This document shows, one piece after another, positions 52,420-61,991 of a stretch of DNA of 64,000 nt. The number at the start of each line of letters is the position of its first letter. Positions within the stretch are counted from its first letter, which is position 1. Origin of the DNA: Spirosoma lacussanchae. GTDB taxonomy: Bacteria > Bacteroidota > Bacteroidia > Cytophagales > Spirosomataceae. Both the position numbers and the translations under genes were made by a program. The notes below the pieces were generated by a model. It saw only the letters and a list, made by a program, of their open reading frames with translations. It had not been told where the DNA came from and did no database searches. The stretch lies in assembly GCF_005870035.1 (NCBI RefSeq), contig NZ_SWJG01000001.1, forward strand, positions 2,033,639-2,097,638. The letters are read 5' to 3'.

Positions 52420-52427
52420 TACATTTG
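52420..52427 (+). promoter_or_regulatory. Promoter -7 element of the 134-residue secreted protein gene
   Basis: TACATTTG is an exact TAnnTTTG element, with TTTG at 52401-52404 upstream (short 15-nt spacer). Leader of about 20 nt to ATG 52454. Confidence 0.55.
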
Positions 52428-52453
52428 CCTTACAACAAAACCACAGAACGTCA

Positions 52454-52858
52454 ATGAAACTCTTACACATAGCCTTGGTTGGCGTAGCTTTACTGGCTAC
52501 TGCTGTCCAATCGTCAGCGCAGGACGACCGCAAGCTGCGTAAAGATCCAACCTATTCGACCGGCAATTACAAGCATGCCAACAAAGCGGCTACGGCCCGG
52601 AGTTGGGAGAAAAATACAGGTGTGGCCGTTGAACAACCCGCACCAACCGATGCCAATCTGGCTAACTATAAGCGGCAGGTGCCTGCCCAGCAGCCGGTAG
52701 GTGGTGTGACGGTTGAACACACGCCCTCAACGGATGTGGCTGATCGGAATTATAAGATGCAGCGCCCCTCTACGGTGACCAACTCGTCGGGTACGGGCAT
52801 TGCGCGCAAGTCGCGTAAAAACGCCGATACCACGAGCGCGTCGGGCACGGGTAACTAA
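52454..52858 (+). CDS. Secreted low-complexity protein, 134 residues
   Basis: A signal peptide (LLHIALVGVALLATAVQSSAQ) is followed by a polar, disordered mature part. It holds two imperfect repeats of about 20 residues (GVAVEQPAPTDANLANYK and GVTVEHTPSTDVADRNYK) and a Ser/Thr/Gly-rich tail with basic KSRKNA. No family is recognised. The strong promoter element and terminator mark it as a separate transcription unit. Confidence 0.7.
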   Translation: MKLLHIALVGVALLATAVQSSAQDDRKLRKDPTYSTGNYKHANKAATARSWEKNTGVAVEQPAPTDANLANYKRQVPAQQPVGGVTVEHTPSTDVADRNYKMQRPSTVTNSSGTGIARKSRKNADTTSASGTGN

Positions 52859-52877
52859 TACGCGTACGCTCTCAGAC

Positions 52878-52910
52878 AGGCCAGTTCTATCGGGATTGGC
52901 CTTTTTTTTT
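52878..52910 (+). terminator. Terminator after the 134-residue secreted protein gene
   Basis: AGGCCA (52878-52883) / TGGCCT (52897-52902) followed by a run of about nine T. Confidence 0.8.
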
Positions 52911-53260
52911 GCCCAGTCTACTGCCAGATGTCTGCCTGGCCGATAGAAATTAATAAGTTTCGTTCCGGCTTAGATTGCTACAAAAAGATCGTGATTAGTG
53001 GGTAGGTGCCAGAGTCTCCAAAATAGGGGTTGGGTAGTGATAGTGAGCTGATTAAGCCCCATAACTGCTTCTGTCAACTTACTTTTAATGTATATTGAAA
53101 AATAGCGTAATATGTTGACCATTAGTCAGTTGGGCAGTTACGGGTAATCATATGTAAAACATTTTCGTAACGGGGCAACGTGTACGTTAGACTAAACCAG
53201 TACAAATGCGTAGTTTTCAGGTGATTTAACACCGTTAACTAACGACCTATAACTACCCAT
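52911..53260. other. 350-bp intergenic region upstream of the tetR-like gene
   Basis: AT-rich, no credible gene. Near the tetR end there is a near-consensus -7 element (TAGTTTTC, 53211-53218) and short palindromes (TTAGACTAA about 53187-53195; GTTAACTAAC about 53234-53243). These are candidate autoregulatory operators, unproven. Confidence 0.4.
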
Positions 53261-53854
53261 ATGGAAACCATTGAGAGAAAGCCGCGCTCTCGGGAGCAAA
53301 CGCGTTCGGGCATTATGGTAACGGCCAAAACCATTGCCCGCCGGGAGGGATGGCAGGCGGTTTCGATCCGAAAAATTGCCGATGCTATTGAATACAGCGC
53401 ACCCATCGTTTACGAGTATTTCGACAGTAAAGACGTGCTGCTGAATGAAATTCGAAATGAAGGGTTCAGCTATCTCTACCAGGAGTACGACCGCATTCTG
53501 AAATTATACCGCGACCCCGAGAAACGCTTATACGAAATATCACTCATTCAGTGGGATTTTGCCCAGCAGCAACCTGAGATCTACCAGGTCATGTACAGCC
53601 TGGAGGGAGCCTATTGTTCAATGCCCGTTTACCAGTCCGATATCGTACAGGCTGTTTCGGACAAGGTGTCGGAAATTATCTGCTCTTTCATTCCCAAGTC
53701 CAAAGAAAGCATCCGTCGGCTTTTCTTCGAATGGTGGTCCATTTCGCACGGACTGATCTCGATGGCTATGATGCTAAAGGATGAACAGTCGATCGAAATG
53801 TCGGCGCAGGTGTACCGGGAAACGATGCGTCGGTTTGTTCGTGGGCTCAAGTAG
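53261..53854 (+). CDS. TetR/AcrR family transcriptional regulator
   Basis: A 197-residue protein: N-terminal TetR HTH (about 15-60) with VSIRKIADAIEYSAPIVYEYF and KDVLLNEIRNEG, then an all-helical ligand-binding domain ending RETMRRFVRGL. The family generally represses neighbouring genes until a small ligand binds. It lies 2 nt upstream of the NmrA-like gene and is surely co-transcribed, so that gene is the likely target together with itself. The ligand is unknown. Confidence 0.93.
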   Translation: METIERKPRSREQTRSGIMVTAKTIARREGWQAVSIRKIADAIEYSAPIVYEYFDSKDVLLNEIRNEGFSYLYQEYDRILKLYRDPEKRLYEISLIQWDFAQQQPEIYQVMYSLEGAYCSMPVYQSDIVQAVSDKVSEIICSFIPKSKESIRRLFFEWWSISHGLISMAMMLKDEQSIEMSAQVYRETMRRFVRGLK

Positions 53855-53856
53855 TC

Positions 53857-54711
53857 ATGCTGGCGATTATCGGTGCTACCGGCATGCTTGGCCAGCCCGT
53901 TGCGCATCAGCTGATCTGGGCCGGCAACGCGGTTCGTATCATTGCCCGCAATGTTGCTGAGGCCAAGAGCTTGTTTCCACATGTAGAGGTGGTGCCGGGC
54001 GATCTGCGCAATCCAGACAGTCTGGTGCAGGCTTTACAGGGGGTGGATACGGTTTACCTCAGTTTATCTGTCAGGCAAACCGAGAAACGAACCGACTTCC
54101 ATACTGAGACCGATGGTCTGCGAAACCTGCTGACCGCGGCCACGCAGGCTGGGGTGACGCGTATTGCCTACCTGTCATCTCTGGTAATGCGCTACCAGGG
54201 CATGAACGGATTCCGCTGGTGGGTGTTCGAGGTAAAGCACGAAGCCGTTCAGCTCATCAAAGCCTCGGGGCTTCGGTACAGTATATTCTACCCATCCTGT
54301 TTTATGGAATCGATCAACACCGTTCAGCGTATGGGTCGATTTATTCTGGTGCTGGGCCGCTCGCCGGTTCGGCCGTGGTATATCGCTGCCCATGACTATG
54401 GCAAACAGGTAGCGCGGGCGTTGAAACAAGCGTCAGATAACCAGGAGTATGTTATCCAGGGACCCGAAGCTCTTACGCAGCATGAGGCCGCTGAACGGTT
54501 TGTACGGGCTTATTCAGGAAGCCCGGTAAAGGTACTGACGAGCCCGTTGTTTTTCCTGAAAATGGGAAGCGCTTTCTCGACCCAGGCCAACTACGGCTGG
54601 CATATCGGCAAAGCGCTGAATAGCTACCCCGAACAGTTCGAGGCAGAAAAAGCCTGGGCTGATTTGGGGAAGCCCCAAACGACCATCGACCAGTTTGCGG
54701 CCGACCAGTAA
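53857..54711 (+). CDS. NAD(P)-binding NmrA-like / atypical SDR protein
   Basis: A 284-residue Rossmann protein. The N-terminal dinucleotide motif is AIIGATGMLGQPVAHQL, and the next strand and basic residue (VRIIARN) suggest NADPH. EVVPGDLRNPDSLVQAL and GVDTVYLSLSVRQTEK follow; YSIFYPSCFMESI occupies the region where extended SDRs carry the active Tyr. Typical members are NADPH sensors, quinone or flavin reductases, or isoflavone-reductase relatives. It is co-transcribed with the TetR regulator (2-nt gap). Confidence 0.9.
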   Translation: MLAIIGATGMLGQPVAHQLIWAGNAVRIIARNVAEAKSLFPHVEVVPGDLRNPDSLVQALQGVDTVYLSLSVRQTEKRTDFHTETDGLRNLLTAATQAGVTRIAYLSSLVMRYQGMNGFRWWVFEVKHEAVQLIKASGLRYSIFYPSCFMESINTVQRMGRFILVLGRSPVRPWYIAAHDYGKQVARALKQASDNQEYVIQGPEALTQHEAAERFVRAYSGSPVKVLTSPLFFLKMGSAFSTQANYGWHIGKALNSYPEQFEAEKAWADLGKPQTTIDQFAADQ

Positions 54712-54738
54712 AACGAATCCAGCAGCTGGCCACTAGAA

Positions 54739-54778
54739 GAGCGGTTAAAACAGGCGTGGTAGCCGATTTTAACCGCTC
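54739..54778. terminator. Bidirectional terminator between the NmrA-like gene and cysM
   Basis: Perfect 12-bp stem GAGCGGTTAAAA (54739-54750) / TTTTAACCGCTC (54767-54778), 16-nt loop, then a T-rich stretch (TTTATTTTTA). Confidence 0.8.
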
Positions 54779-54795
54779 CGTTTATTTTTACCAGA

Positions 54796-55704
54796 TCAGT
54801 ACAACCCTTCGATCGACAAATACCGTTCGCCGGTATCGTAGCAGAACGTGAGAATGCGGCTGCCAGCGGGTAGCTCGGGCAGTTTTTGGGAGATGGCCGC
54901 CAGCGAAGCGCCCGACGATATCCCAATGAAAATGCCTTCTTCGCGGGCGGCTCGCTGCGCCCAGGCAAAGGCGTCTTCTTTACTAACCGCAATGGACCCG
55001 TCGAGCAGGTTGGTGTGCAGATTCTGCGGTAGGAAGCCAGCACCAATACCCTGAATGGGATGCGGACCCGGCGCTCCTCCGCTGATTACCGGCGAGAGGG
55101 CGGGTTCGACCGCGAATACTTTCAGCGCGGGAAACGACTCTTTCAACACCTCGGCAACGCCGGTAATGTGTCCGCCCGTACCCACGCCCGTAATGAGAGC
55201 ATCGAACCCTTCCGGAAAATCGGTCAGGATTTCCTGCGCCGTGGTTTGCCGATGTATCTCAATATTGGCCGAATTCTCGAATTGCTGCGGCATCCACGCG
55301 CCGGGGGTCTGGCTTACCAGCTCATGCGCCCGTTCAATGGCCCCTTTCATACCCTTCTCACGCGGAGTCAGATCAAAAGTGGCCCCGTAGGCTGCCATGA
55401 TACGCCGACGCTCGATACTCATCGACTCAGGCATGACCAGGATCAGCCTGTATCCTTTTACCGCTGCCACCATGGCCAGCCCAATACCGGTATTGCCCGA
55501 GGTGGGTTCAATAATCGTACTGCTGGCGGTCAGAATGCCTTTAGACTCGGCATCTTCAATCATGGCCAGCGCAATGCGGTCCTTAATGCTGGCGCCGGGA
55601 TTAGCCCGTTCCAGTTTCATCCAGACGTCGTAGCCCGGGTACAGCCGGTTCAGTCGTACATGGGGTGTATTGCCAATCGTGTCGAGAATGGAGGCAGCCT
55701 TCAT
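54796..55704 (-). CDS. cysM: Cysteine synthase (O-acetylserine sulfhydrylase, CysM/CysK)
   Basis: A 302-residue PLP enzyme. Schiff-base Lys is in [12 protein letters not shown], the substrate loop is [12 protein letters not shown], the phosphate-binding glycines are [16 protein letters not shown], and the Ser of [12 protein letters not shown] contacts the pyridine nitrogen. It makes L-cysteine from O-acetylserine and sulfide (or thiosulfate for B types). The start overlaps the cysE stop by 4 nt, so the two genes are coupled and complete the pathway from serine. Confidence 0.95.
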   Translation of the reverse strand: MKAASILDTIGNTPHVRLNRLYPGYDVWMKLERANPGASIKDRIALAMIEDAESKGILTASSTIIEPTSGNTGIGLAMVAAVKGYRLILVMPESMSIERRRIMAAYGATFDLTPREKGMKGAIERAHELVSQTPGAWMPQQFENSANIEIHRQTTAQEILTDFPEGFDALITGVGTGGHITGVAEVLKESFPALKVFAVEPALSPVISGGAPGPHPIQGIGAGFLPQNLHTNLLDGSIAVSKEDAFAWAQRAAREEGIFIGISSGASLAAISQKLPELPAGSRILTFCYDTGERYLSIEGLY

Positions 55705-56546
55705 ATAACAAAGTTTATGGGTTCAGCCGATTCGAGCGACTTGAGTCGTACTTCGGTCTGGTGCTGATGGTAAACCAAAGAATGCGCTTCTACGCTGTCG
55801 GTCAGCCAGACGTTACCGCCAATGACCGAGTCGTGACCAACGACGGTATGACCACCCAGAATAGTAGCGTTGGCGTAGATGACCACGTTATTTTCGATAG
55901 TGGGGTGCCGCTTTTTCTGCGCCATCGATTTAGCAACGTGGGTGGCTCCGAGCGTGACGCCCTGGTAGATTTTCACGTTGTCGCCAATAATTGTTGTCTC
56001 GCCAATCACGACGCCTGTACCATGGTCGATAAAAAAGGCGCGGCCAATCTGAGCGCCGGGATGAATGTCGATACCGGTTTGCCCGTGGGCGTATTCGGTG
56101 AGCATACGGGGCAACAGCGGTACGTTGAGCCGAAGCAGTTCGTGCGCAATCCGGTAAACGGCAATGGCGTAGAAGCCCGGATACACCGCAATTACCTCTT
56201 CGAGTCCAATAGCGGCCGGATCGTTATCCGTAATGGCGTGGGCGTCGAGCAGCAGCCGGTCGTAAATAGCCGGTACCTGATCAAAGAATTTTTCGGCAAT
56301 GATCTCAGCGCCTTCGGGCAGGGTATTCTGTAAAGGACTAAGTAGACAGACCAGCTGCTGGTTTAGTTTCTGATAGGTTTCCTCAACATGCTGCGACACG
56401 GACTGACAGTCCTGCGTAACAGGGAAAAGGAGTCGCATCAGCTGGTCGATAAAGCGGCCGGCATCGGGGCGGGAGGGAAGCTTGTACCGGTACTGCGCCC
56501 GCTGAACCAGCAGATGGTCGAGAAAGGCGTTTGTGGCAGTGGTCAT
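55701..56546 (-). CDS. cysE: Serine O-acetyltransferase
   Basis: A 281-residue protein: N-terminal helical domain (about 1-150) and a left-handed beta-helix of hexapeptide repeats (about 165-260): [20 protein letters not shown] with the catalytic Asp-His, [38 protein letters not shown]. It forms O-acetylserine from serine and acetyl-CoA. It is longer than E. coli CysE because of the N-terminal domain, as in plant-like and Bacteroidota forms. It is first in the cysE-cysM operon. Confidence 0.95.
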   Translation of the reverse strand: MTTATNAFLDHLLVQRAQYRYKLPSRPDAGRFIDQLMRLLFPVTQDCQSVSQHVEETYQKLNQQLVCLLSPLQNTLPEGAEIIAEKFFDQVPAIYDRLLLDAHAITDNDPAAIGLEEVIAVYPGFYAIAVYRIAHELLRLNVPLLPRMLTEYAHGQTGIDIHPGAQIGRAFFIDHGTGVVIGETTIIGDNVKIYQGVTLGATHVAKSMAQKKRHPTIENNVVIYANATILGGHTVVGHDSVIGGNVWLTDSVEAHSLVYHQHQTEVRLKSLESAEPINFVI

Positions 56547-56781
56547 AACAGAATAGTTAATGCGAATGTACGAGTAGAAAGAAGAGAATGCTTGATTGTC
56601 AGCGGGAATAGAGTGGTGATTTTGCCCCGTATTGTGGAGACACTACACAAGCTGTCGGTTCGTTTATGTGCATAAGAGGGCCTGCTTAACAGGGACATTC
56701 GTTGATTTTCAAACAAAATGCGGGCCGCAAAGTTCTGCCGCGGCTTCTGGAACCTGATTTGTACTAAAAACAACTGAACAG

Positions 56782-58020
56782 ATGGAACAAATCGCCATGA
56801 TAAGTAAAGCTATAACTACATTTCTTGTATCGCTGGTGGCTACGTCGGGGTTTTCCTGGCTGCTGTCAATGGCTTGCCAGCGTACGGGAGGAGCCGAAGC
56901 CATGAGTCCCGACTCAGCCGTTACGGCACCCGGCTCGTCTGAGCTGGCAGGACTGACGCTGGTCAACGCGTACCCGAAACTCAAATTCGAAGCGCCGGTC
57001 GAGTACACCTATGCCGATGACGGAACGAACCGGGTGTTTGTGGTCGAGCAGGCCGGGCAGATTCGGGTGTTCGACAACAACGCTGATGCATCGTCGGCTA
57101 GTACATACCTCGATATTCGGAACCGGGTTGCGTATGGCGGGGAAATGGGACTGCTGGGCCTGGCCTTCCATCCTAAATTCAAAGAGAACGGCTACTTCTA
57201 CGTCAACTACACCAAAAACAACCCGCGCGAAACGGTTATCAGCCGGTTCAAAGCAGCTTCGGCAACCGCTTCAACCGCCGAACCGGGTTCGGAAGTAGTC
57301 CTGTTAAAATTTAGCCAGCCTTACTCAAATCACAACGGTGGTAAACTGGTGTTTGGCCCCAACGGGTACCTGTACATTTCTACGGGCGATGGCGGCAGCG
57401 GGGGCGACCCCCAGAACAACGGGCAGAGCCGCAGCACCCTGCTCGGTAAAATTCTGCGGATCGATGTGAACAGCACGGAGAAAGGCCCATACGGCATTCC
57501 GGCCGACAATCCGTACAAGGGAAACAGTAACAACTACCGGGAGGAAATCTTTGCCTACGGCCTGCGTAACCCCTGGCGGATTAGCTTTGACGAGAAGGGC
57601 CAACTGTGGGCCGGTGATGTCGGCCAAAACGCGATCGAAGAAATTGACATTGTAACCAAAGGGGGCAACTACGGCTGGCGCGTGAAAGAAGGAAACTCTG
57701 ACTATAACGCCAGGGATAATCAGGCGGCTGACTTTGTTGGCCCTATCTGGCAGTACGACCATAAAAACGGCGACATTTCGGTGACGGGTGGTCTCGTTTA
57801 TCGTGGCCAGGCTGCGCCGGCACTTCGTAACAAATATGTGTACGCCGACTACGCCAGCGGGCGGGTGTGGGCGCTGACGTCCAACGGAACAAAAGCCGTC
57901 AGCAATCAGGAGATTGTAGCACGGGCGGGGCTTATTTCGGCTTTTGGCGAAGATAAGAACAAGGAAATGTACCTCTGCGATTACGACGGGCGTATCCTGA
58001 AGTTATCGACTGGCAAATAA
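56782..58020 (+). CDS. PQQ-dependent sugar dehydrogenase (glucose/sorbosone dehydrogenase family), lipoprotein
   Basis: A 412-residue protein. The signal ends in a lipobox-like LLSMAC (Cys near 33), so it is probably anchored. The GSDH six-bladed propeller follows: VEYTYADDGTNRVFVVEQAG, MGLLGLAFHPKFKENGYFYV, HNGGKLVFGPNGYLYIST, GLRNPWRISFDEKGQLWAGD, NYGWRVKEGN. Members are soluble PQQ glucose dehydrogenase relatives and aldose dehydrogenases. An in-frame second Met (56797) is also possible. Monocistronic, with a strong terminator at 58041-58086. Confidence 0.92.
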   Translation: MEQIAMISKAITTFLVSLVATSGFSWLLSMACQRTGGAEAMSPDSAVTAPGSSELAGLTLVNAYPKLKFEAPVEYTYADDGTNRVFVVEQAGQIRVFDNNADASSASTYLDIRNRVAYGGEMGLLGLAFHPKFKENGYFYVNYTKNNPRETVISRFKAASATASTAEPGSEVVLLKFSQPYSNHNGGKLVFGPNGYLYISTGDGGSGGDPQNNGQSRSTLLGKILRIDVNSTEKGPYGIPADNPYKGNSNNYREEIFAYGLRNPWRISFDEKGQLWAGDVGQNAIEEIDIVTKGGNYGWRVKEGNSDYNARDNQAADFVGPIWQYDHKNGDISVTGGLVYRGQAAPALRNKYVYADYASGRVWALTSNGTKAVSNQEIVARAGLISAFGEDKNKEMYLCDYDGRILKLSTGK

Positions 58021-58040
58021 GCAACGGCCAGTAATCGAGT

Positions 58041-58086
58041 GGGTTCGGGTGTTATACTGGATCGTATAACACCCGAACCCGTTTTT
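58041..58086 (+). terminator. Terminator of the PQQ sugar dehydrogenase gene
   Basis: Perfect 17-bp stem GGGTTCGGGTGTTATAC (58041-58057) / GTATAACACCCGAACCC (58064-58080), 6-nt loop, then GTTTTT. Confidence 0.93.
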
Positions 58087-58142
58087 ATATGCGGGTCTGT
58101 CAGTCTAAAATCGTTATCTTGGGACTGTATACCCGGATATCG

Positions 58143-60341
58143 ATGATGCGATTTTTCCTGCTTTTGCTGCTGGTTGGCGGCTCTATAATTGCCTGGGCTC
58201 AGCCAGCCACCCCCTATTCTATTGAACAGGTACTATCTGCTCCCTATTGCGCTAACCTGACAGCCGGCCGTGACCGGGTGGCCTGGATAGTCACGACCGA
58301 GGGTATACGGAATATCTGTGTTTATCAGTTTACGAAGGCATCTGGCAGTACTGAGCGTTCGCAGCTGAGCCAGCCTGGTAAAGTGATTCAGCTCACCCGC
58401 CAGACCATTGACAACGGTCAGGAGCTGGGCGAACTGCGCTTCTCGCCCGACGGCCGTTACCTGGCCTATGTACAAGGAGGAAGTAAAAACGCAAAGGGCG
58501 AGAACCCTAACCCCGTCAGTGATCCGGTCGGCGCCGAGCAGGCTGTCTACATCGTGCCGACCGACGGCAGCAGTACCGCCCGCAGAATTGGATTGGGTAA
58601 CCATCCGTCGTTTTCGCCCGATGGCGGTCGGCTGTTGTTTAGTCAGGCAGGCCAGCCCGTGGTAGCTAGCGTAACCGACCAATCGACCGGCTGGTTTGCA
58701 ACAGCGGCTCCGGCCGTCAGTAAACTATTTACGGCCCGTGGCAGCCTGGGGAGTTTCAGCTGGTCGCCCGACGGAATGCGGGTTTTGTTCGTGAGTGATC
58801 GTGGCTACCATTCGTTCATTGGTATATACGACCTTGCGCAGAAAACAATATCGTGGCTGGCGCCGGGCGTTGATCGGGATGTTGCACCCGTGTGGTCGCC
58901 CGACGGGAAACGGGTAGCATTTATTCGCGTGCCCGGGCTGCGTCATGGCGAGCTGGAAAACGTACAGGGTGGCAACCGCTTTGCGATCTGGACGGCCGAT
59001 GCAAGAACCGGCGAAGGTCGTCAGCTCTGGCACTCCCCGGCCGACGATGGCGGGTTTGCGCAGTATTATCCCGCTGAACCGCTTCGTTGGACGGTGGCGA
59101 ATCAACTGCTTTTTTTCTCTGAACACGAGGACTGGATGCACCTGTATTCGCTCTCACCGGAAGGGGGCGATAAGCCTATAGATCGCACCCCCGGACCTTA
59201 CGAAGCCGAAGAAACGGTTGTTTCGACCGACGGTCAGACGATGTATTTCAGCAGCAACAACCCTGAGAACGATCCGCTTGACCGCGACCGGCGGCATATA
59301 TGGCGGGTGTCTCTGGCTGAAAAGAATCCTAAGCCAGTGTCTGTTACGAAGGGAAAAGGCATCGAGACCGACCCGACGCTTGTTGGCAACTGGCTGGTCT
59401 ACCGGTCGGCTGCTTATAACCGACCAACGGGCATCGAGATGCACAGCCTGAGCCAGTCGCTGGAGCCGATTCGCTATCCGAACTCATTACCTGCCCGTTT
59501 TCCGCAGGACGCCCTGGTTGAACCCCAACAGGTGGTGATGAAAGCGGCCGATGGGCTCGTTGTACATGGTCAGCTGTTCCTCCCGACCGGGGCCACGCCG
59601 ACCGGAAGTCGTAAACCGGCGCTAATTTTCATGCATGGCGGACCGATGCGGCAAATGCTGCTCGGCTGGCATTACCGGGGCACCTACTACGCCAATGCCT
59701 ACGCCATCAATCAGTATCTGGCCGCGCAGGGGTACGTGGTGCTGTCGGTAAACTATCGGGCGGGTATCGGGTACGGACGCGCGTTTCGCCGGGCCGAGCG
59801 ACAGGGCCCCCGGGGAGCCTCCGAATACCAGGATGTGCTGGCCGCGGCCGACTACCTGAAGAGCCGGGCTGACGTCGATGCGACTCGCATCGGCTTGTGG
59901 GGCGGCTCCTACGGTGGTTATCTTACCGCACTCGGGCTAGCCCGTAACTCGGATCGGTTTGCAGCCGGTGTCGATCTGCACGGCGTTCATGACTGGTCAT
60001 GGCGGGGAAACCACTTCACGCCCGGGGGCGAGTGGGGTATCGGGCCCGATCAGATGAAAGAAGCGCTGGCTTCGTCGCCCAACGCGGATTTGAGTCAGTG
60101 GCGATCGCCCTGCCTGTTCGTGCATGGCGATGATGACCGAAACGTGAGCTTCAATGAAACGGTTGATCTGGTGCAGAAACTACGGGAACGTCAGGTGCCA
60201 ACGGAGGTACTCGTCTTCCCCGACGATGTTCATAGCTTACTCCTTCATAAAAACTGGCTTCGGACGTATAACGCGCTGGATGCTTTCTTCAATACATACC
60301 TGCTTCGTCAACCCGGCAAAGGTGTTTCTACGGAAAAATGA
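58143..60341 (+). CDS. Secreted prolyl oligopeptidase (S9) family peptidase
   Basis: A 732-residue protein with a signal peptide (RFFLLLLLVGGSIIAWAQ). The N-terminal beta-propeller has PD40/WD-like blades (FSPDGRYLAYVQGG, SWSPDGMRVLFVSDRG, WSPDGKRVAFIRV). The C-terminal alpha/beta-hydrolase has the nucleophile in GGSYGGYLTALG (Ser near 589), Asp in VHGDDDRNVSF and His in DDVHSLLL. It is a DPP-IV/acylaminoacyl peptidase-like exo- or oligopeptidase in the periplasm. Met at 58143 or 58146 starts the signal. It overlaps ogt by 4 nt (ATGA). Confidence 0.92.
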   Translation: MMRFFLLLLLVGGSIIAWAQPATPYSIEQVLSAPYCANLTAGRDRVAWIVTTEGIRNICVYQFTKASGSTERSQLSQPGKVIQLTRQTIDNGQELGELRFSPDGRYLAYVQGGSKNAKGENPNPVSDPVGAEQAVYIVPTDGSSTARRIGLGNHPSFSPDGGRLLFSQAGQPVVASVTDQSTGWFATAAPAVSKLFTARGSLGSFSWSPDGMRVLFVSDRGYHSFIGIYDLAQKTISWLAPGVDRDVAPVWSPDGKRVAFIRVPGLRHGELENVQGGNRFAIWTADARTGEGRQLWHSPADDGGFAQYYPAEPLRWTVANQLLFFSEHEDWMHLYSLSPEGGDKPIDRTPGPYEAEETVVSTDGQTMYFSSNNPENDPLDRDRRHIWRVSLAEKNPKPVSVTKGKGIETDPTLVGNWLVYRSAAYNRPTGIEMHSLSQSLEPIRYPNSLPARFPQDALVEPQQVVMKAADGLVVHGQLFLPTGATPTGSRKPALIFMHGGPMRQMLLGWHYRGTYYANAYAINQYLAAQGYVVLSVNYRAGIGYGRAFRRAERQGPRGASEYQDVLAAADYLKSRADVDATRIGLWGGSYGGYLTALGLARNSDRFAAGVDLHGVHDWSWRGNHFTPGGEWGIGPDQMKEALASSPNADLSQWRSPCLFVHGDDDRNVSFNETVDLVQKLRERQVPTEVLVFPDDVHSLLLHKNWLRTYNALDAFFNTYLLRQPGKGVSTEK

Positions 60342-60841
60342 TCTCTACGGTATTTGAATCGCCTATCGGATTGGTTCAGGTGACGGGTACGACCGAGGGA
60401 GTTTCGGTCATTACCTGTACCAATGTGTACCCTGGGCCAGGACTGACGCCCGATACCCCCGAACCGGTTCGGCAGGCGGTAGAGCAGTTGCAAGCCTATT
60501 TTGCGGGTAGTAGGCAGACGTTCAGTTTTCGGCTCAATCCGGAAGGAACCGCTTTTCAGCAAACCGTCTGGCGGGCGCTGCTCGACATCCCGTTTGGAAC
60601 GACCTGTTCGTACCTGACCCTGACCCGACGAATCGGCGACGAAAAAGCCATTCGGGCGGTGGCGGCTGCCAACGGCCGAAATCCAATCGCTATCGTCATT
60701 CCCTGTCATCGGGTAATCGGCTCAAACGGGTCGCTAACCGGTTATGCGGGTGGGCTGTGGCGCAAACAGTGGCTCCTTGAACATGAAGGCACCTGGCCGG
60801 TTAAACCAACTAACCCACCTGGCCAGTTATCGCTATTCTGA
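60338..60841 (+). CDS. ogt: Methylated-DNA-[protein]-cysteine S-methyltransferase
   Basis: A 167-residue protein with the active-site motif IVIPCHRVIGSNGSLTGYAG (acceptor Cys near 122) and the helix-turn-helix FQQTVWRALLDIPFGTTCSY. It removes alkyl groups from O6-alkylguanine in a suicide reaction. It has no AraC-like N-terminal domain, so this is the Ogt type rather than Ada. It is translationally coupled to the S9 peptidase gene upstream by a 4-nt overlap, and is followed by the MBL lipoprotein after 11 nt. Confidence 0.95.
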   Translation: MISTVFESPIGLVQVTGTTEGVSVITCTNVYPGPGLTPDTPEPVRQAVEQLQAYFAGSRQTFSFRLNPEGTAFQQTVWRALLDIPFGTTCSYLTLTRRIGDEKAIRAVAAANGRNPIAIVIPCHRVIGSNGSLTGYAGGLWRKQWLLEHEGTWPVKPTNPPGQLSLF

Positions 60842-60852
60842 CTAAACTCATC

Positions 60853-61905
60853 ATGACATTTACCCACCTGCCATTATGGCGTTTGCTGTTGATTATTGGT
60901 TGTCTGGCTACGGGCTCCTGTGCTCCGCGCTACCGGGGGCCGGTAACGGATCATTTTACCGGTAAGCGGTTCGTTAATTCCGATATGCCTGCCCGCGAGG
61001 GGGGTGGGGTATTGAAATGGCTGCTAAATCGCGACAAAGGACCATGGGCCGAACAGCCGAACGCTTACGTAGGGGCGCCACCGGCCCGGCGCATCGAGGG
61101 CGACAGCCTGGTGCTGACGTTCGTGAATCATTCTACTTTTTTGTTGCAAACGGGTGGACTAAACATCCTAACTGACCCGGTCTGGTCAGAACGCGTGGGC
61201 CCAACGAGCTGGCTGGGTGTTAAGCGCCGACGACCGCCGGGTATACGGTTTGAGGATTTGCCACCCATCGATGTGGTTTTGCTCAGCCATCTGCACTACG
61301 ACCATCTCGATTTACCCACGCTGCGCCGACTGGTGCGGGCTCATAATCCGCTTTTCGTCGTGCCGCTGGGCGTCGGCTATCTGCCGCGCCGGGCCGGGGG
61401 GCGGGTAGCCCGAGAACTTGACTGGAACGACACCCTGCGAATCAGGCCCGGTCTTGAGTTGACCTGCACCCCCGCTCAGCACTTCAGCAACCGGGGTTTG
61501 GGTGACCGGGATCGCACCTTATGGGTCGGGTATCTGCTGCACACCAGCTTCGGCACCACCTACTTCTGTGGCGATAGTGGGTATGGCCCTCATTTTAAAC
61601 GCATTGCCGAACAGGCCGCCCGCAGTCCAACCGGGCCTATCAGGCTGGCGCTGTTACCCATCGGCTCGTACCGGCCAGAGTGGTTCATGGCGCCTGTGCA
61701 TGTGTCACCCGCCGGAGCCGTGCGCGCTTTCATGGATGTAAAGGCTCCGCAGGCAGTAGGCATTCATTTCGGAACCTTTCAACAGGGCGACGATGGCCTA
61801 ACGGAGCCCGTCGAGGATCTGCGCAAGGCCCTCGCGGAACAGGGTATCGAGCAGGACCGATTCATAGCCCCGCAGGAAGGCCGCCCCATTACAATTAAAA
61901 AGTGA
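60853..61905 (+). CDS. Metallo-beta-lactamase fold lipoprotein (NAPE-PLD / UlaG-like)
   Basis: A 350-residue protein with a lipoprotein signal (LLLIIGCLATGSC; several Cys near 18-25). MBL motifs are VNHSTFLLQTGGLNILTDP, the metal site LLSHLHYDHLDLPT (HxHxDH), PAQHFSNRGLGDRDRTLW, and CGDSGYGPHF, then PVHVSPAGAV and IGIHFG-like AVGIHFGTF. This order fits the N-acylphosphatidylethanolamine phospholipase D-like group. It may act on phospholipids or N-acyl lipids in the periplasm. It is third in the S9-ogt-MBL run. Confidence 0.88.
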   Translation: MTFTHLPLWRLLLIIGCLATGSCAPRYRGPVTDHFTGKRFVNSDMPAREGGGVLKWLLNRDKGPWAEQPNAYVGAPPARRIEGDSLVLTFVNHSTFLLQTGGLNILTDPVWSERVGPTSWLGVKRRRPPGIRFEDLPPIDVVLLSHLHYDHLDLPTLRRLVRAHNPLFVVPLGVGYLPRRAGGRVARELDWNDTLRIRPGLELTCTPAQHFSNRGLGDRDRTLWVGYLLHTSFGTTYFCGDSGYGPHFKRIAEQAARSPTGPIRLALLPIGSYRPEWFMAPVHVSPAGAVRAFMDVKAPQAVGIHFGTFQQGDDGLTEPVEDLRKALAEQGIEQDRFIAPQEGRPITIKK

Positions 61906-61979
61906 ACGAGTTAGGTTCATAGAAGAGATCGCTAAGTACTTTACTGGGAGACGAATAGCAAAACGGCATTGATATTGTG

Positions 61980-61987
61980 TACTTTTG
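61980..61987 (+). promoter_or_regulatory. Promoter -7 element of the aminotransferase gene (possible leaderless transcript)
   Basis: TACTTTTG is an exact TAnnTTTG element that ends 4 nt before the ATG at 61992. Transcription would begin at, or just inside, the start codon. Confidence 0.55.
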
Positions 61988-61991
61988 CCGC

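Noticed and set aside
52928..53005. 25-codon frame in the gap before the TetR gene
   Set aside because: No promoter, signal or hydrophobic segment, and short enough to be chance.
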